In this document: positions 16,330 to 22,009 of the stretch, piece by piece
Layout of the letters: each line of letters begins with the position of its first letter
Numbering within the stretch: the first letter of the stretch is position 1
Virus record (IMG/VR): IMGVR_UViG_3300021178_000041
Span: 1 to 25,358 of that record
DNA: 25,358 nucleotides
Origin: a virus
Direction: 5' to 3' (one strand)
Notes under the pieces: model-generated
What the model was told of the DNA's origin: nothing
The model's input: the letters and a program-made list of their open reading frames with translations, nothing else
Database searches by the model: none
Made by a program: the position numbers and the translations under genes

Positions 16330-16916
16330 GCCGCTGTCCCTAGTGCCGCCGACTTCTTTACACGACGAAGTTCAAGGTGGCCGCTGATCTTCGCCAGCAC
16401 TTCCGACTCGCGCAAGATGACGATGGTGATTTGCACAGGATTTCCTTGCATGTCCTCCGCCGTCAGATCGTAAGCATGGCCCGCGAAGGAAGGATAGATT
16501 ACCGACTGCCCGCGCTCGAAATGCGTCACTTCGTTCCCGATACTCGCTATCGTTCCCGTCGTCGGTCTGCGCTCGCTCGCGTCCGGCACGATGATCACGC
16601 CGCCCTTACCTTCACAAGCGGGACAACGAACGAGACCTCTTCCTTCGCAGTGGGAACATTTGACCTTAAGATCGTCGGCAAGATCACGCTTGCGCCAGTT
16701 GAAACCAAGTCCGCTACATTCGGGACAAATAACGTGCGAAACTTGATTGATGACGTTCTTGCCGCCGCACACCGTACACTCGTACCCACTCACAAACGGG
16801 TCTTGCACAATCAGCAGGCGATCCGCATGAGCCTGCATCGTCATGGTCCCAAGTTTCAGGACGTTCGTTTCCAGCGCCGAAGCCAAATCTATCTCAGGCA
16901 CGTCAGTACCTCTCAT
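16326..16916 (-). CDS. GroES-like co-chaperonin with inserted DnaJ-type zinc domain
   Basis: 196 residues from ATG 16916 (GGAAG upstream; 14-base overlap with the preceding gene). A longer form from 16967 would overlap it by 65 bases. Residues 30-40 (HADRLLIVQDP) match the first strand of GroES (LHDRVIVKR). Residues 105-127 (GGVIIVPD then TTGTIASIG) match its GGIxL and RGEVLAVG strands, 136-146 its GDxVxF strand, and 163-177 (ITIVILRESEVLAKI) its C-terminal EEVLIMxESDILAI. Between the first strand and GGVII, where GroES has its mobile loop, sits a zinc domain with four Cys pairs: 47/50, 64/67, 87/90, 98/101. The last three are perfect CxxCxGxG, with spacings 17, 23 and 11 close to DnaJ. It probably acts with host GroEL on phage head proteins, as T4 gp31 does. 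The insertion is unusual. Confidence 0.8.
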   Translation of the reverse strand: MRGTDVPEIDLASALETNVLKLGTMTMQAHADRLLIVQDPFVSGYECTVCGGKNVINQVSHVICPECSGLGFNWRKRDLADDLKVKCSHCEGRGLVRCPACEGKGGVIIVPDASERRPTTGTIASIGNEVTHFERGQSVIYPSFAGHAYDLTAEDMQGNPVQITIVILRESEVLAKISGHLELRRVKKSAALGTAA

Positions 16917-17103
16917 CTTTCTTCCGATAGGTCGCGTAATTGATCGGCGTCCCCGGCTGTGAATCAATCAGCGTACGGTAGCCGCGACAGGACTTGCATC
17001 CGCAAAACTGCCATTTCGAATCCGCCGTGTGCTCCTCGGTCCCAACAATCTCATTCCCTTTCGGCATGTGAGCCACATGTCCCACTCCCGGCATCTCGTT
17101 CAT
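16903..17103 (-). CDS. Small Cys-containing protein, unknown
   Basis: 66 residues from the ATG at 17103, which overlaps the upstream stop (ATGA) and has AGGAG nine bases before it; a 17-residue longer form from 17154 lacks this support. The core is WQFCGCKSCRGYRTL, with three Cys that could bind one metal or be redox-active. The N-terminus is rich in Gly, His and Met. It sits between the ribbon-helix-helix gene and the chaperonin-like gene. The family is not recognised. Confidence 0.6.
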   Translation of the reverse strand: MNEMPGVGHVAHMPKGNEIVGTEEHTADSKWQFCGCKSCRGYRTLIDSQPGTPINYATYRKKDERY

Positions 17104-17423
17104 CGGTTGCACTCCTGGTGTTTGCAGAGTCCTGGGTACGCGCCATGCTTGCAAGGTTCGACAGGTGCGGGAACTGACTTAGGTCCACGACTGCGCCGTT
17201 GCTCCACAGATGGCGACTCAACCCGTGGCACGTTCGCTTCTCGATGATCTGCGGTCGGTTCATTCAGCCTCTCGATCACATAGTTCTTCAAACTCTTCCC
17301 CGCCAAACTTGCGCTCGCCTTCCATTGCCTGAACAGTTTTTCCTCGATGCCGCGAATCGTCAGCGTTGCCATCGTCTCACTTGTAGCATAAGTCTCATTC
17401 GTCGCATAAGTGGAAGAAATCAT
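17100..17423 (-). CDS. Ribbon-helix-helix protein with Cys-rich C-terminus
   Basis: 107 residues. Residues 19-54 (MATLTIRGIEEKLFRQW to YVIERLNE) match the strand-helix-helix of Arc/FitA/VapB-like DNA-binding proteins. A Pro/Arg-rich linker follows and then CKHGAYPGLC with a third Cys five residues on, possibly a metal knuckle. The ATG at 17423 overlaps the previous stop (ATGA). An internal ATG at 17370-17372 would remove an N-terminal stretch with two copies of TYAT[NS]ET, encoded by an imperfect 18-bp direct repeat. No toxin gene is adjacent, so an antitoxin role is unlikely. A transcriptional regulator of the operon fits better. Confidence 0.65.
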   Translation of the reverse strand: MISSTYATNETYATSETMATLTIRGIEEKLFRQWKASASLAGKSLKNYVIERLNEPTADHREANVPRVESPSVEQRRSRGPKSVPAPVEPCKHGAYPGLCKHQECNR

Positions 17424-17854
17424 TCCTCTACGATCTCTCCGTCGATAATCTCTTCGCTGTCTTCATCGCCCGCAAACGCCGCAATGCGCTTTAAGCTCTC
17501 GGTTGCTTCTTTCTTTTCAGTGGCCGTCAACGTGTGAAGAATCTGTCCGCTATGCTGAATTTCTTGCGCGGGCATTCCCAGTTTGTACTGCAACAGCGTG
17601 CGCCAAATACCCACTGCAATCTCCGCCGACTTCAAACGAGCGGCCCAGTTAATCGTCTCGCGTGAATCAGTCACAACTCCTTCATGCGCAAAGAACTTAG
17701 TCTCCATCGCTTCACGCGCTGGATGAGTCATCAAGCGGCAAGCGAATGCTTCAAGACCGCCCGTGTCACCGCCCTTCGCCAAGCGGTTCTCAATCCGGCG
17801 CACGAAAGCCCGAACCTCTGGAAGTTTGCTCTTGCTGCCTATAGGACGCGCCAT
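17420..17854 (-). CDS. terS: Putative small terminase subunit
   Basis: 144 residues. It begins MARPIGSKSKLPEVRAFVRR, a basic DNA-binding-like opening often seen in phage small terminases. The middle has a helical region with INWAARLKSAEIAVGIWRTL then LQYKLGMPAQEIQHSG, which resembles the 'RLkAAelll.....GkP.q.vehsg' pattern of small-terminase-like proteins. The C-terminus is acidic (DEDSEEIIDGEIVEE). It is the first gene of the packaging operon, three small genes before the large subunit. No SD is seen before the ATG, so initiation may be near-leaderless from the promoter proposed at 17870-17898. The call is tentative. Confidence 0.5.
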   Translation of the reverse strand: MARPIGSKSKLPEVRAFVRRIENRLAKGGDTGGLEAFACRLMTHPAREAMETKFFAHEGVVTDSRETINWAARLKSAEIAVGIWRTLLQYKLGMPAQEIQHSGQILHTLTATEKKEATESLKRIAAFAGDEDSEEIIDGEIVEE

Positions 17855-17869
17855 AATATGTTAATGGGA

Positions 17870-17898
17870 GTTATAGCGTAGTTTTTTTGCGGTTTCCA
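17870..17898 (-). promoter_or_regulatory. Possible promoter for the packaging operon
   Basis: On the minus strand, TGGAAA (17898 to 17893; four of six to the -35 consensus) and TATAAC (17875 to 17870; five of six to the -10 consensus) are 17 bases apart. Transcription would begin about nine bases before the ATG at 17854, leaving no room for an SD. A stretch of T's lies between the boxes on the plus strand. The match is moderate and unproven. Confidence 0.4.
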
Positions 17899-17958
17899 TA
17901 GGTACTATCGGGGTTGTTGCCAAACGTCGCTCATCTTGAAACTTCAGCCCCGCGTCCC

Positions 17959-18192
17959 TCATGCAGGCACCAACCTGCCTGCCGGCGAGGCAGGTCGCTG
18001 CTGAGGCTTGGCCGGTTTGCTTGCGTGATATGTTTCCAGCGTGGCCTCAATGCACTCCGCGCAACAGATATATCCCCGCTTGGCCTTGCGAATACAACAC
18101 CGCGTACAAATCCTCTGCAATCTACACTTTGCACGCAATTTGCGCTTGTATTGCCTCTGGTAAGCAGTCGCATTTACAGGGTCTCGCCCCAT
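17959..18192 (-). CDS. Small Cys-rich, Arg/Lys-rich protein, unknown
   Basis: 77 residues from ATG 18192 (a TTG seven codons upstream is an alternative). The pattern YQRQYKRKLRAKCRLQRIC, then CCIRKAKRGYICCAEC, is the 'Rx(Y/L)R..g.C..Cg......C..C' layout of small phage and plasmid zinc-binding proteins. The C-terminus is Ala/Pro-rich. The -10 box at 18204 to 18199 places the transcription start at or next to the ATG, so the message may be leaderless. The end of the gene contains a perfect 8-bp inverted repeat (17973-17995). It may be the first product of the leftward transcript. Its function is unknown. Confidence 0.6.
   Translation of the reverse strand: MGRDPVNATAYQRQYKRKLRAKCRLQRICTRCCIRKAKRGYICCAECIEATLETYHASKPAKPQQRPASPAGRLVPA
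17973..17995. repeat. Perfect inverted repeat, ACCTGCCT / AGGCAGGT
   Basis: Two 8-base arms (17973-17980 and 17988-17995) surround a 7-base loop, GCCGGCG. The element lies within the 3' end of the Cys-rich small gene, where it encodes part of a Ser-Pro-Ala-Gly-Arg stretch. No T-run follows on either side, so it is not a typical intrinsic terminator. It resembles short GC-rich palindromes scattered in some bacterial genomes. Only one copy is seen here. Confidence 0.6.
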
Positions 18193-18198
18193 GTTCCA

Positions 18199-18226
18199 AT
18201 TATGCACATCCAAAAATCTTTGTCAA
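18199..18226 (-). promoter_or_regulatory. Leftward promoter of the divergent pair
   Basis: On the minus strand a perfect -35 TTGACA (18226 to 18221) is 16 bases from CATAAT (18204 to 18199; five of six to TATAAT). The predicted start of transcription falls at about 18192, the ATG of the Cys-rich small gene. It faces away from the rightward promoter, with 15 bases between the two -35 boxes. Confidence 0.65.
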
Positions 18227-18241
18227 TAGCTCATTTTGTGC

Positions 18242-18268
18242 TTGACAACAATTTGCGGATTGTATATT
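18242..18268 (+). promoter_or_regulatory. Rightward promoter of the divergent pair, with operator-like palindrome
   Basis: TTGACA (18242-18247) and TATATT (18263-18268; five of six) lie 15 bases apart; TATTCT at 18265-18270 gives a 17-base spacing. Between the boxes is a perfect palindrome, ACAAT-6-ATTGT (18248-18263), similar in form to lambdoid 434-type operators (ACAA-6-TTGT). A repressor bound there would cover the promoter. Transcription would start around 18275, just before the SD (GGAG, 18279-18282) of the first plus-strand gene. Confidence 0.65.
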
Positions 18269-18291
18269 CTCTGTGCATGGAGACCAACACA

Positions 18292-18504
18292 ATGACCTAC
18301 CAAGAGCGGTATCAAGCAACAACGACCTGGCAAGCGCGGCACATCGCCAAGGACATGATGGAACTGCACGAGAACGAACAAGTCAGCGAGCAAGACGAAA
18401 TCAAGCTCCAGATCGCTGAATACGCTGATGCAAATGACATGCCGTTTCACGTCGCAGCAGCGATTTGCAGGCTCGAAGGCAAGCGGCTGATTCAGAAATC
18501 GTAA
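18292..18504 (+). CDS. Small helical protein, first gene of the rightward operon
   Basis: 70 residues from ATG 18292, chosen because GGAG lies nine bases upstream at 18279-18282. An ATG at 18277 would give five more residues but would be nearly leaderless. The sequence is helical and charged (ARHIAKDMMELHENEQVSEQ, then LQIAEYADANDMPFHVAAAI). There is no metal site or membrane segment. Its place directly behind the controlled promoter suggests an early or regulatory role. The family is not recognised. Confidence 0.65.
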   Translation: MTYQERYQATTTWQARHIAKDMMELHENEQVSEQDEIKLQIAEYADANDMPFHVAAAICRLEGKRLIQKS

Positions 18505-18606
18505 CTTTGTGAGCACCCATCTCCAGACCGCTTGGGGGGTGCCGTACAGAAACTTTTGTAGCCTTAGCGGGGGAACCCGTCTTGTAACTGGGAAGGGAGA
18601 TCGTAC
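18505..18606 (+). other. Intergenic leader with three short hairpins
   Basis: No gene is seen. Three inverted repeats follow each other: GCACCC/GGGTGC (18513-18518 and 18537-18542), TACA/TGTA (18545-18548 and 18554-18557, approximate), and CGGG-GGAA-CCCG (18567-18578). A strong SD (AAGGGAG) and the next gene follow. There is no T-run, so this is not a classic terminator. It may be a structured leader. Short stems of this size can occur by chance. Confidence 0.4.
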
Positions 18607-18870
18607 ATGACTGAACTCGAAAGTAAAGTACCGGTGCACACTCTACCGGGACTCAAACGGTACATCGAAAATCACATCGAACCGGGCGGATTCTTGTCCG
18701 CTGTCCTCAGCAATGATTTGAAAGAATCGTTTGGACGCGCCGACCAAGAGAACCGTGAGCACTTGTTCGACATCGTGAATTTTCTCTACAACGAAGCACC
18801 TGCTACTTGCTGGGGCAGTCCTGAAAAAGTGAAAGCATGGTTGCGGGAACTGTACGTAGATTACAGCTAA
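18607..18870 (+). CDS. Conserved-looking small phage protein, unknown
   Basis: 87 residues. The layout LPGLKRYIENHIEPGGFLSA, then VLSNDLKESFGRADQENR, then LFDIVNFLYNEAPATCWGSP is one I recall from small uncharacterised phage proteins ('G.fl.avL.Ndl..afgrAd..nr..lfdiv.flyn.aP...wGSpe'). It is helical and without metal motifs. The SD is AAGGGAG. It lies in the early region before several other small genes. The function is unknown; conservation of the pattern suggests a real role. Confidence 0.7.
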   Translation: MTELESKVPVHTLPGLKRYIENHIEPGGFLSAVLSNDLKESFGRADQENREHLFDIVNFLYNEAPATCWGSPEKVKAWLRELYVDYS

Positions 18871-18905
18871 CAATATGTCTTTTACCTGACAGGAGGGAGC
18901 GGACA

Positions 18906-19106
18906 GTGAGCAAACCAAAGTTGCGCAACCTGCTTTTTGTATCTATCAAATCCGATGGTGACGAAGGCTGGCTTTCAGCGAATGAGTTGCCTGAAGATGC
19001 GATTGAAGATAATGGGCCTACGCTCGTCGCCACCTACAAACTGGTAGGCAAGCGAACGCTTATCAGGGGCATGCAAGAAGTCCCCAAAAAACGGCGGAAA
19101 CGGTGA
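18906..19106 (+). CDS. Small basic-tailed protein, unknown
   Basis: 66 residues from GTG 18906, which has a perfect AGGAGG nine bases upstream (18891-18896). It has a strand-rich first half (LRNLLFVSIKSDGDEGWLSA), an acidic middle (ELPEDAIEDN), a further strand (LVATYKLVGKRTLIR) and a very basic C-terminus (KKRRKR). The stop overlaps the next GTG start by four bases (GTGA). The family is not recognised. The basic tail could bind nucleic acid. Confidence 0.65.
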   Translation: MSKPKLRNLLFVSIKSDGDEGWLSANELPEDAIEDNGPTLVATYKLVGKRTLIRGMQEVPKKRRKR

Positions 19107-19279
19107 GTGCGCTCCCACAAGCCTTAGAGGAGCTTCATCGCCTACTCGCCGCCGCCAAGCGCAACGGAGTGCAATCCCTCGTGCTGCTGCGCCGCAACCA
19201 GATTGAAGTGCTGGAGAATCGCTTGCTCTATGAGACTCAACAAACGTACTTTGCCAATTTGGAGAAGTTATCTCAATGA
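19103..19279 (+). CDS. Small helical protein, unknown
   Basis: 58 residues from a GTG that overlaps the previous stop (GTGA). The sequence is helical (LPQALEELHRLLAAAKRNGV, then LLRRNQIEVLENRLLYETQQ), with a possible short coiled coil. It ends with TGA at 19277-19279, and the SD of the following gene lies just after. Codon use matches its neighbours. The tight overlap and open length support a gene, but no family is recognised. Confidence 0.55.
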   Translation: MSALPQALEELHRLLAAAKRNGVQSLVLLRRNQIEVLENRLLYETQQTYFANLEKLSQ

Positions 19280-19300
19280 CCGCCGATTGGAGGCTCTGAA

Positions 19301-19768
19301 ATGAGCGAAATACCAAAAGTCGCCTATCACAGCGTCGAGATCGAATACCGCGAATCAGAAAATAAATGGTATTTTGAACTGCGCGGACGCGAACGGTCCG
19401 CCCATACGCTGAAAGACGCAAAGGAAATTATTGACAAGCCGGAGCCAAAAGAAAAATCCACGTTCAAGCGCGTCAACGCTATCCGCATCGGCTATTCGCC
19501 AAATGACATTGAATTCATTGAAGTCACCTCCATCGCCGAAAAAGGCCGATACGACAGGGAAACATCTTTTTGGACCGTGGCTAACGGTAACAGACAGAAA
19601 CGCGATGGACGCAGCATTTATAGTGACAACGAATTCAACCGCGCCGTCGTCGCCAAAATCGACTCGCTTGCCAAAGAAATTGAAACCCTCGAAAAACAGC
19701 AAAAAGAATTAGTTCAGTCCATGTCGCATCTGGAACTGGACCTGAAAGCAGAGGCTAAAAATGCGTGA
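19301..19768 (+). CDS. Early-region protein with C-terminal coiled coil, unknown
   Basis: 155 residues. The SD is GGAGG, seven bases before the ATG. Residues 1-105 are mixed strand/helix with many charged residues (HSVEIEYRESENKWYFELRG). Residues 115-150 form a clear coiled coil (AKIDSLAKEIETLEKQQKEL). It ends overlapping the small membrane-protein gene by eight bases. No catalytic or metal-binding motif is visible. A self-associating or scaffold-type early protein is possible. I do not recognise it. Confidence 0.7.
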   Translation: MSEIPKVAYHSVEIEYRESENKWYFELRGRERSAHTLKDAKEIIDKPEPKEKSTFKRVNAIRIGYSPNDIEFIEVTSIAEKGRYDRETSFWTVANGNRQKRDGRSIYSDNEFNRAVVAKIDSLAKEIETLEKQQKELVQSMSHLELDLKAEAKNA

Positions 19769-19898
19769 GTCCGATGTCATCAACTTTGAGCGCCGCCAGT
19801 CCCGCCTCACCCGCCAGCGGGCCGTCAACGTGCTATGGGAAGTGCTTTCCGTTCTGGTGATCGTCGGCTGCGTGTGGCTCCTGCTGGAGTGGAAATGA
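19761..19898 (+). CDS. Single-pass small membrane protein
   Basis: 45 residues. The N-terminus is polar and basic (MRESDVINFERRQSRLTRQR), and residues 25-43 form one hydrophobic helix (VLWEVLSVLVIVGCVWLLLE). The charge pattern suggests an N-in orientation. AGAGG lies about six bases before the ATG. It overlaps both neighbours (8 bases before, 4 after). Such small membrane proteins in phages may be lysis-related, superinfection-related or of unknown use. There is no endolysin gene in the window to support a holin call. Confidence 0.6.
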   Translation: MRESDVINFERRQSRLTRQRAVNVLWEVLSVLVIVGCVWLLLEWK

Positions 19899-20086
19899 GT
19901 AAATACTCTGAAAGATACCTCGTGTACGCGCTCGGTTCGCTGTTTGATTGGTCGGTTGCTATCGCGGCTTACGTGCTGATAAATCACCTGACAGGCTGGA
20001 TTCTCATTGGCCTGGCTGCGGGTGGCGACATTTCACGAGGCATTGGACTAATCAAATTAGAAAAAGCGGAGACCCAACATGGCTGA
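19895..20086 (+). CDS. Two-helix small membrane protein
   Basis: 63 residues from ATG 19895, overlapping the previous stop (ATGA) with GGAG six bases upstream. Two hydrophobic stretches are visible: about residues 9-29 (LVYALGSLFDWSVAIAAYVL) and about 32-45 (LTGWILIGLAAGG). A short charged tail follows (IKLEKAETQHG). Together with the preceding gene it makes a coupled pair of membrane proteins. A holin-like pair is one possibility but is not supported by any nearby lysis gene. Confidence 0.6.
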   Translation: MSKYSERYLVYALGSLFDWSVAIAAYVLINHLTGWILIGLAAGGDISRGIGLIKLEKAETQHG

Positions 20087-20240
20087 CTGGCAGAAACTAG
20101 TGCGCGAGATCATTGTCGAACCACAACTTTTTCTCAGAAAGGAATTCGCCATGCAAACACCCGAAGAAGCCTTGCAGGATGCCAAAGGCGTCAACGAGCC
20201 GGAAGAGGAAGAACCGGAGCAAGAGTCCGATGAGGGTTAA
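20079..20240 (+). CDS. Small acidic protein, unknown
   Basis: 53 residues from ATG 20079 (CGGAG about eight bases upstream; overlaps the previous gene by eight bases). A shorter form from ATG 20151 has AAAGGA upstream and may also be used. Residues 1-24 are mixed; residues 39-53 are very acidic (EPEEEEPEQESDEG). No family is recognised. About 110 bases to the next gene hold a TGCTGC/GCAGCA hairpin (20282-20287 and 20296-20301) and no clear gene. Confidence 0.5.
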   Translation: MADWQKLVREIIVEPQLFLRKEFAMQTPEEALQDAKGVNEPEEEEPEQESDEG

Positions 20241-20350
20241 AAGCACAACACCCCCTGAGAGGGATCGTGCTTGGACTGGAATGCTGCGCTGTCAGGCAGC
20301 ACTCAACGAATGGTTTACTAACTTAGTAGATTCTCTTGGAGGAAAACGAA

Positions 20351-20899
20351 ATGCCGATGAAGCCGCTGTCAGCAAAAGGAAACTTCACTCCCGCGCCGGA
20401 AGGACTCTGGCCGGGCGTGTGCGTGGACGTGGTAGATAAGGGAATCGTCAAGTCCGCGCTGTACAAACCGAGGCACATGATTCAGATTCGCTGGGTCGTG
20501 GATGCAGAGCCGCCGCTTGAAGATGGCAGGCCGCATATCTGTTCGCGCATGTTCGGATACACGTTGGCCGGAGAAAACAACAAACTTCGCCCCTTCCTTG
20601 AAGCCTGGCGCGGGAAGGCGTTCACGGAAGATGAATTATTTGCCTTCGATCCCGAGAAACTTCTGGGCGTCAACGGTCAGGTGCAAATCATTCACAACAA
20701 AAAGAACGGCAACACCTATGCCAACGTCCAGGCCGTCGTCCCCTACCCGCGCGGGTTGAAGCAAATGGAAATCCCGAAGGACTACATTCGGCAGGAAGAA
20801 CGCGACCGCCGCGCCGCGCTCGAAGCTAACCCGGATGGCAATGCCGACGAAGAGTCCGAAGCTCCGTACCCATCAACTGACGAAGACATTCCTTTTTAG
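20351..20899 (+). CDS. Phage single-strand DNA-binding-type protein with SSB C-terminal tip
   Basis: 182 residues from ATG 20351, chosen over an upstream TTG because GGAGG (20338-20342) lies eight bases before it. The core has the beta pattern of an OB-fold (GVCVDVVDKGIVKSALYKPR, then MIQIRWVVD, then QVQIIHNKKNGNTYANVQAV), as seen in phage proteins of the DUF669 / single-strand-binding type. The C-terminal about 25 residues are acidic and end in DEDIPF, almost identical to the DDDIPF tip of bacterial SSB that recruits repair and replication proteins. It probably coats single-stranded DNA during replication or recombination. It is followed seven bases later by a PD-(D/E)XK nuclease gene, a fitting partner. 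Confidence 0.75.
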   Translation: MPMKPLSAKGNFTPAPEGLWPGVCVDVVDKGIVKSALYKPRHMIQIRWVVDAEPPLEDGRPHICSRMFGYTLAGENNKLRPFLEAWRGKAFTEDELFAFDPEKLLGVNGQVQIIHNKKNGNTYANVQAVVPYPRGLKQMEIPKDYIRQEERDRRAALEANPDGNADEESEAPYPSTDEDIPF

Positions 20900-20905
20900 G
20901 TTCTT

Positions 20906-21706
20906 ATGACTAAATCCAAACGAGTGCCGAAGGAGAACAAATGGGGAGATCGCAGCCGTTTCTACAAAGTCGGGGACAAGGAATATCCCAGCGTTACTAC
21001 CATACTTTCTTCCATCGCGAAACCTGCCCTGGTTGCTTGGAGTGCCAAAGTGGAACGGGAGATGGTCTTGGAAGCCTCAGCGAAACTGTACCTGGACGTG
21101 CAGACAACGGAGAAGATGTCGGAGATCGGCTGGAGGACCGCGCTCGCCGACAGGCTCGGCAAGATGAAAGCGAGCCAGAAAGAATTGCAGAAAGCGAGCG
21201 AAATTGGATCACAGGCCCACGAGTGGATTGAACACAACATCAAGGCCCAGCTAATGCACGACGTTGGGCCATGCCCAGTTATCAGCGATGCGGCGATGCT
21301 GGCCGTGGGAGCTTGGGAGCGATGGAGAAACTCCGTCAAGTTCAAGCCCCTACTCTGCGAGCAGCCCGTCTGGAGCCACGAGCACCGCTATGCGGGCACA
21401 ATGGACTTACTGGCCGAGATCAACGGCACCACAACACTCTTGGACTGGAAAACGGGCAAAGCGGTCTATGCGGAGGCCAAACTCCAGAACGCAGCCTACC
21501 GGCATGCGCTCCGCGAAATGGGACTCGCTGACGTGATGGACGGCATGATCGTCAGACTCCCGAAGATAGAGGGCGATCCTGATTTCGAGGTTGTGCCTGT
21601 GATTGAGCATGAGGACGCGCTGATGGAAGTGTTCCTGCAAGTGCGCGGTCTGTGGGAGTGGCTGAACGCCAAAGAGGAGTTGATCGAAGTAGGGGCGCAA
21701 ACCTAA
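20906..21706 (+). CDS. PD-(D/E)XK nuclease (RecB/Cas4-like exonuclease)
   Basis: 266 residues. The RecB-type nuclease motifs are present in order: His105 in GSQAHEWIE, Asp167 in YAGTMDLLAEI, Asp180 and Lys182 in LLDWKTGK, and the QxxxY motif at Gln194/Tyr198 (LQNAAYRHAL). The N-terminus carries YPSVTTILSSIAKPALVAW, typical of phage members of this family. There is no Cys cluster for an iron-sulfur centre, so it is not a full Cas4. It would act on DNA ends in recombination or repair with the adjacent single-strand-binding protein. No CRISPR genes are near. Confidence 0.82.
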   Translation: MTKSKRVPKENKWGDRSRFYKVGDKEYPSVTTILSSIAKPALVAWSAKVEREMVLEASAKLYLDVQTTEKMSEIGWRTALADRLGKMKASQKELQKASEIGSQAHEWIEHNIKAQLMHDVGPCPVISDAAMLAVGAWERWRNSVKFKPLLCEQPVWSHEHRYAGTMDLLAEINGTTTLLDWKTGKAVYAEAKLQNAAYRHALREMGLADVMDGMIVRLPKIEGDPDFEVVPVIEHEDALMEVFLQVRGLWEWLNAKEELIEVGAQT

Positions 21707-21746
21707 CGCAAGGCGTGTTTTGCTTTTAACCCCTGCTTTGACTTGC

Positions 21747-21771
21747 GGAGCCTGCCGGGAGAGTAGGCTCC
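21747..21771. repeat. Inverted repeat GGAGCCT / AGGCTCC
   Basis: Perfect 7-base arms (21747-21753 and 21765-21771) surround an 11-base loop, ten bases before the ATG of the next gene. There is no T-run. It could shape the translation start of the Cys-rich gene or be an RNA processing site. The remainder of the 75-base gap holds nothing else. Confidence 0.5.
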
Positions 21772-21781
21772 AGAGTGTGAG

Positions 21782-21979
21782 ATGGACGAACAAACGGCCA
21801 ATTTCATTAGGCGCTGCGAAGAGATTCAGAAACGGTGCGCCTGCGTTGCCTATGATGCGAAAGAGTGTATGAGTATTCGCAATCCCGCCGACGAATGGGA
21901 CGAGCCGAACGATCAGGAATGCGAATGCGCTTGCCACGAGGAAATTGCCGAAGAAGAAGGCGATCAGTTGTGGCCTTGA
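21782..21979 (+). CDS. Small Cys-rich acidic protein, unknown
   Basis: 65 residues with seven Cys. They occur as CEEIQKRCAC, then KEC, then CECACHEE, so one or two metal sites are likely. The middle reads MSIRNPADEWDEPNDQE, and the C-terminus is acidic. I recall a similar 'RC.C.Ay....C...RNP..wd....C.C.CH' pattern in small phage proteins without known function. The SD is weak. A perfect hairpin lies just upstream. Confidence 0.65.
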   Translation: MDEQTANFIRRCEEIQKRCACVAYDAKECMSIRNPADEWDEPNDQECECACHEEIAEEEGDQLWP

Positions 21980-22009
21980 GTTTGCTGTTCGTCTTCCCCG
22001 CAGCAATAG

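Noticed and set aside
17973-17995. Intrinsic terminator
   Set aside because: The stem is not followed by a T-run on either strand and lies inside the 3' end of a gene.
18223-18639. 138-codon minus-strand frame opposite the first rightward gene and the next leader
   Set aside because: It would run through the divergent promoter region and against a gene with a good promoter and SD; composition is Leu/Arg/Cys shadow-like.
20113-20439. 108-codon plus-strand frame between the acidic gene and the single-strand-binding gene
   Set aside because: It overlaps both neighbours substantially and ends in an Arg-rich shadow; an internal start at 20230 has no strong SD. A short gene here cannot be fully excluded.
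20906-21706. Cas4 of a CRISPR system
   Set aside because: The protein lacks the Cys cluster for an iron-sulfur centre and no cas gene or array is near; a phage recombination nuclease fits better.
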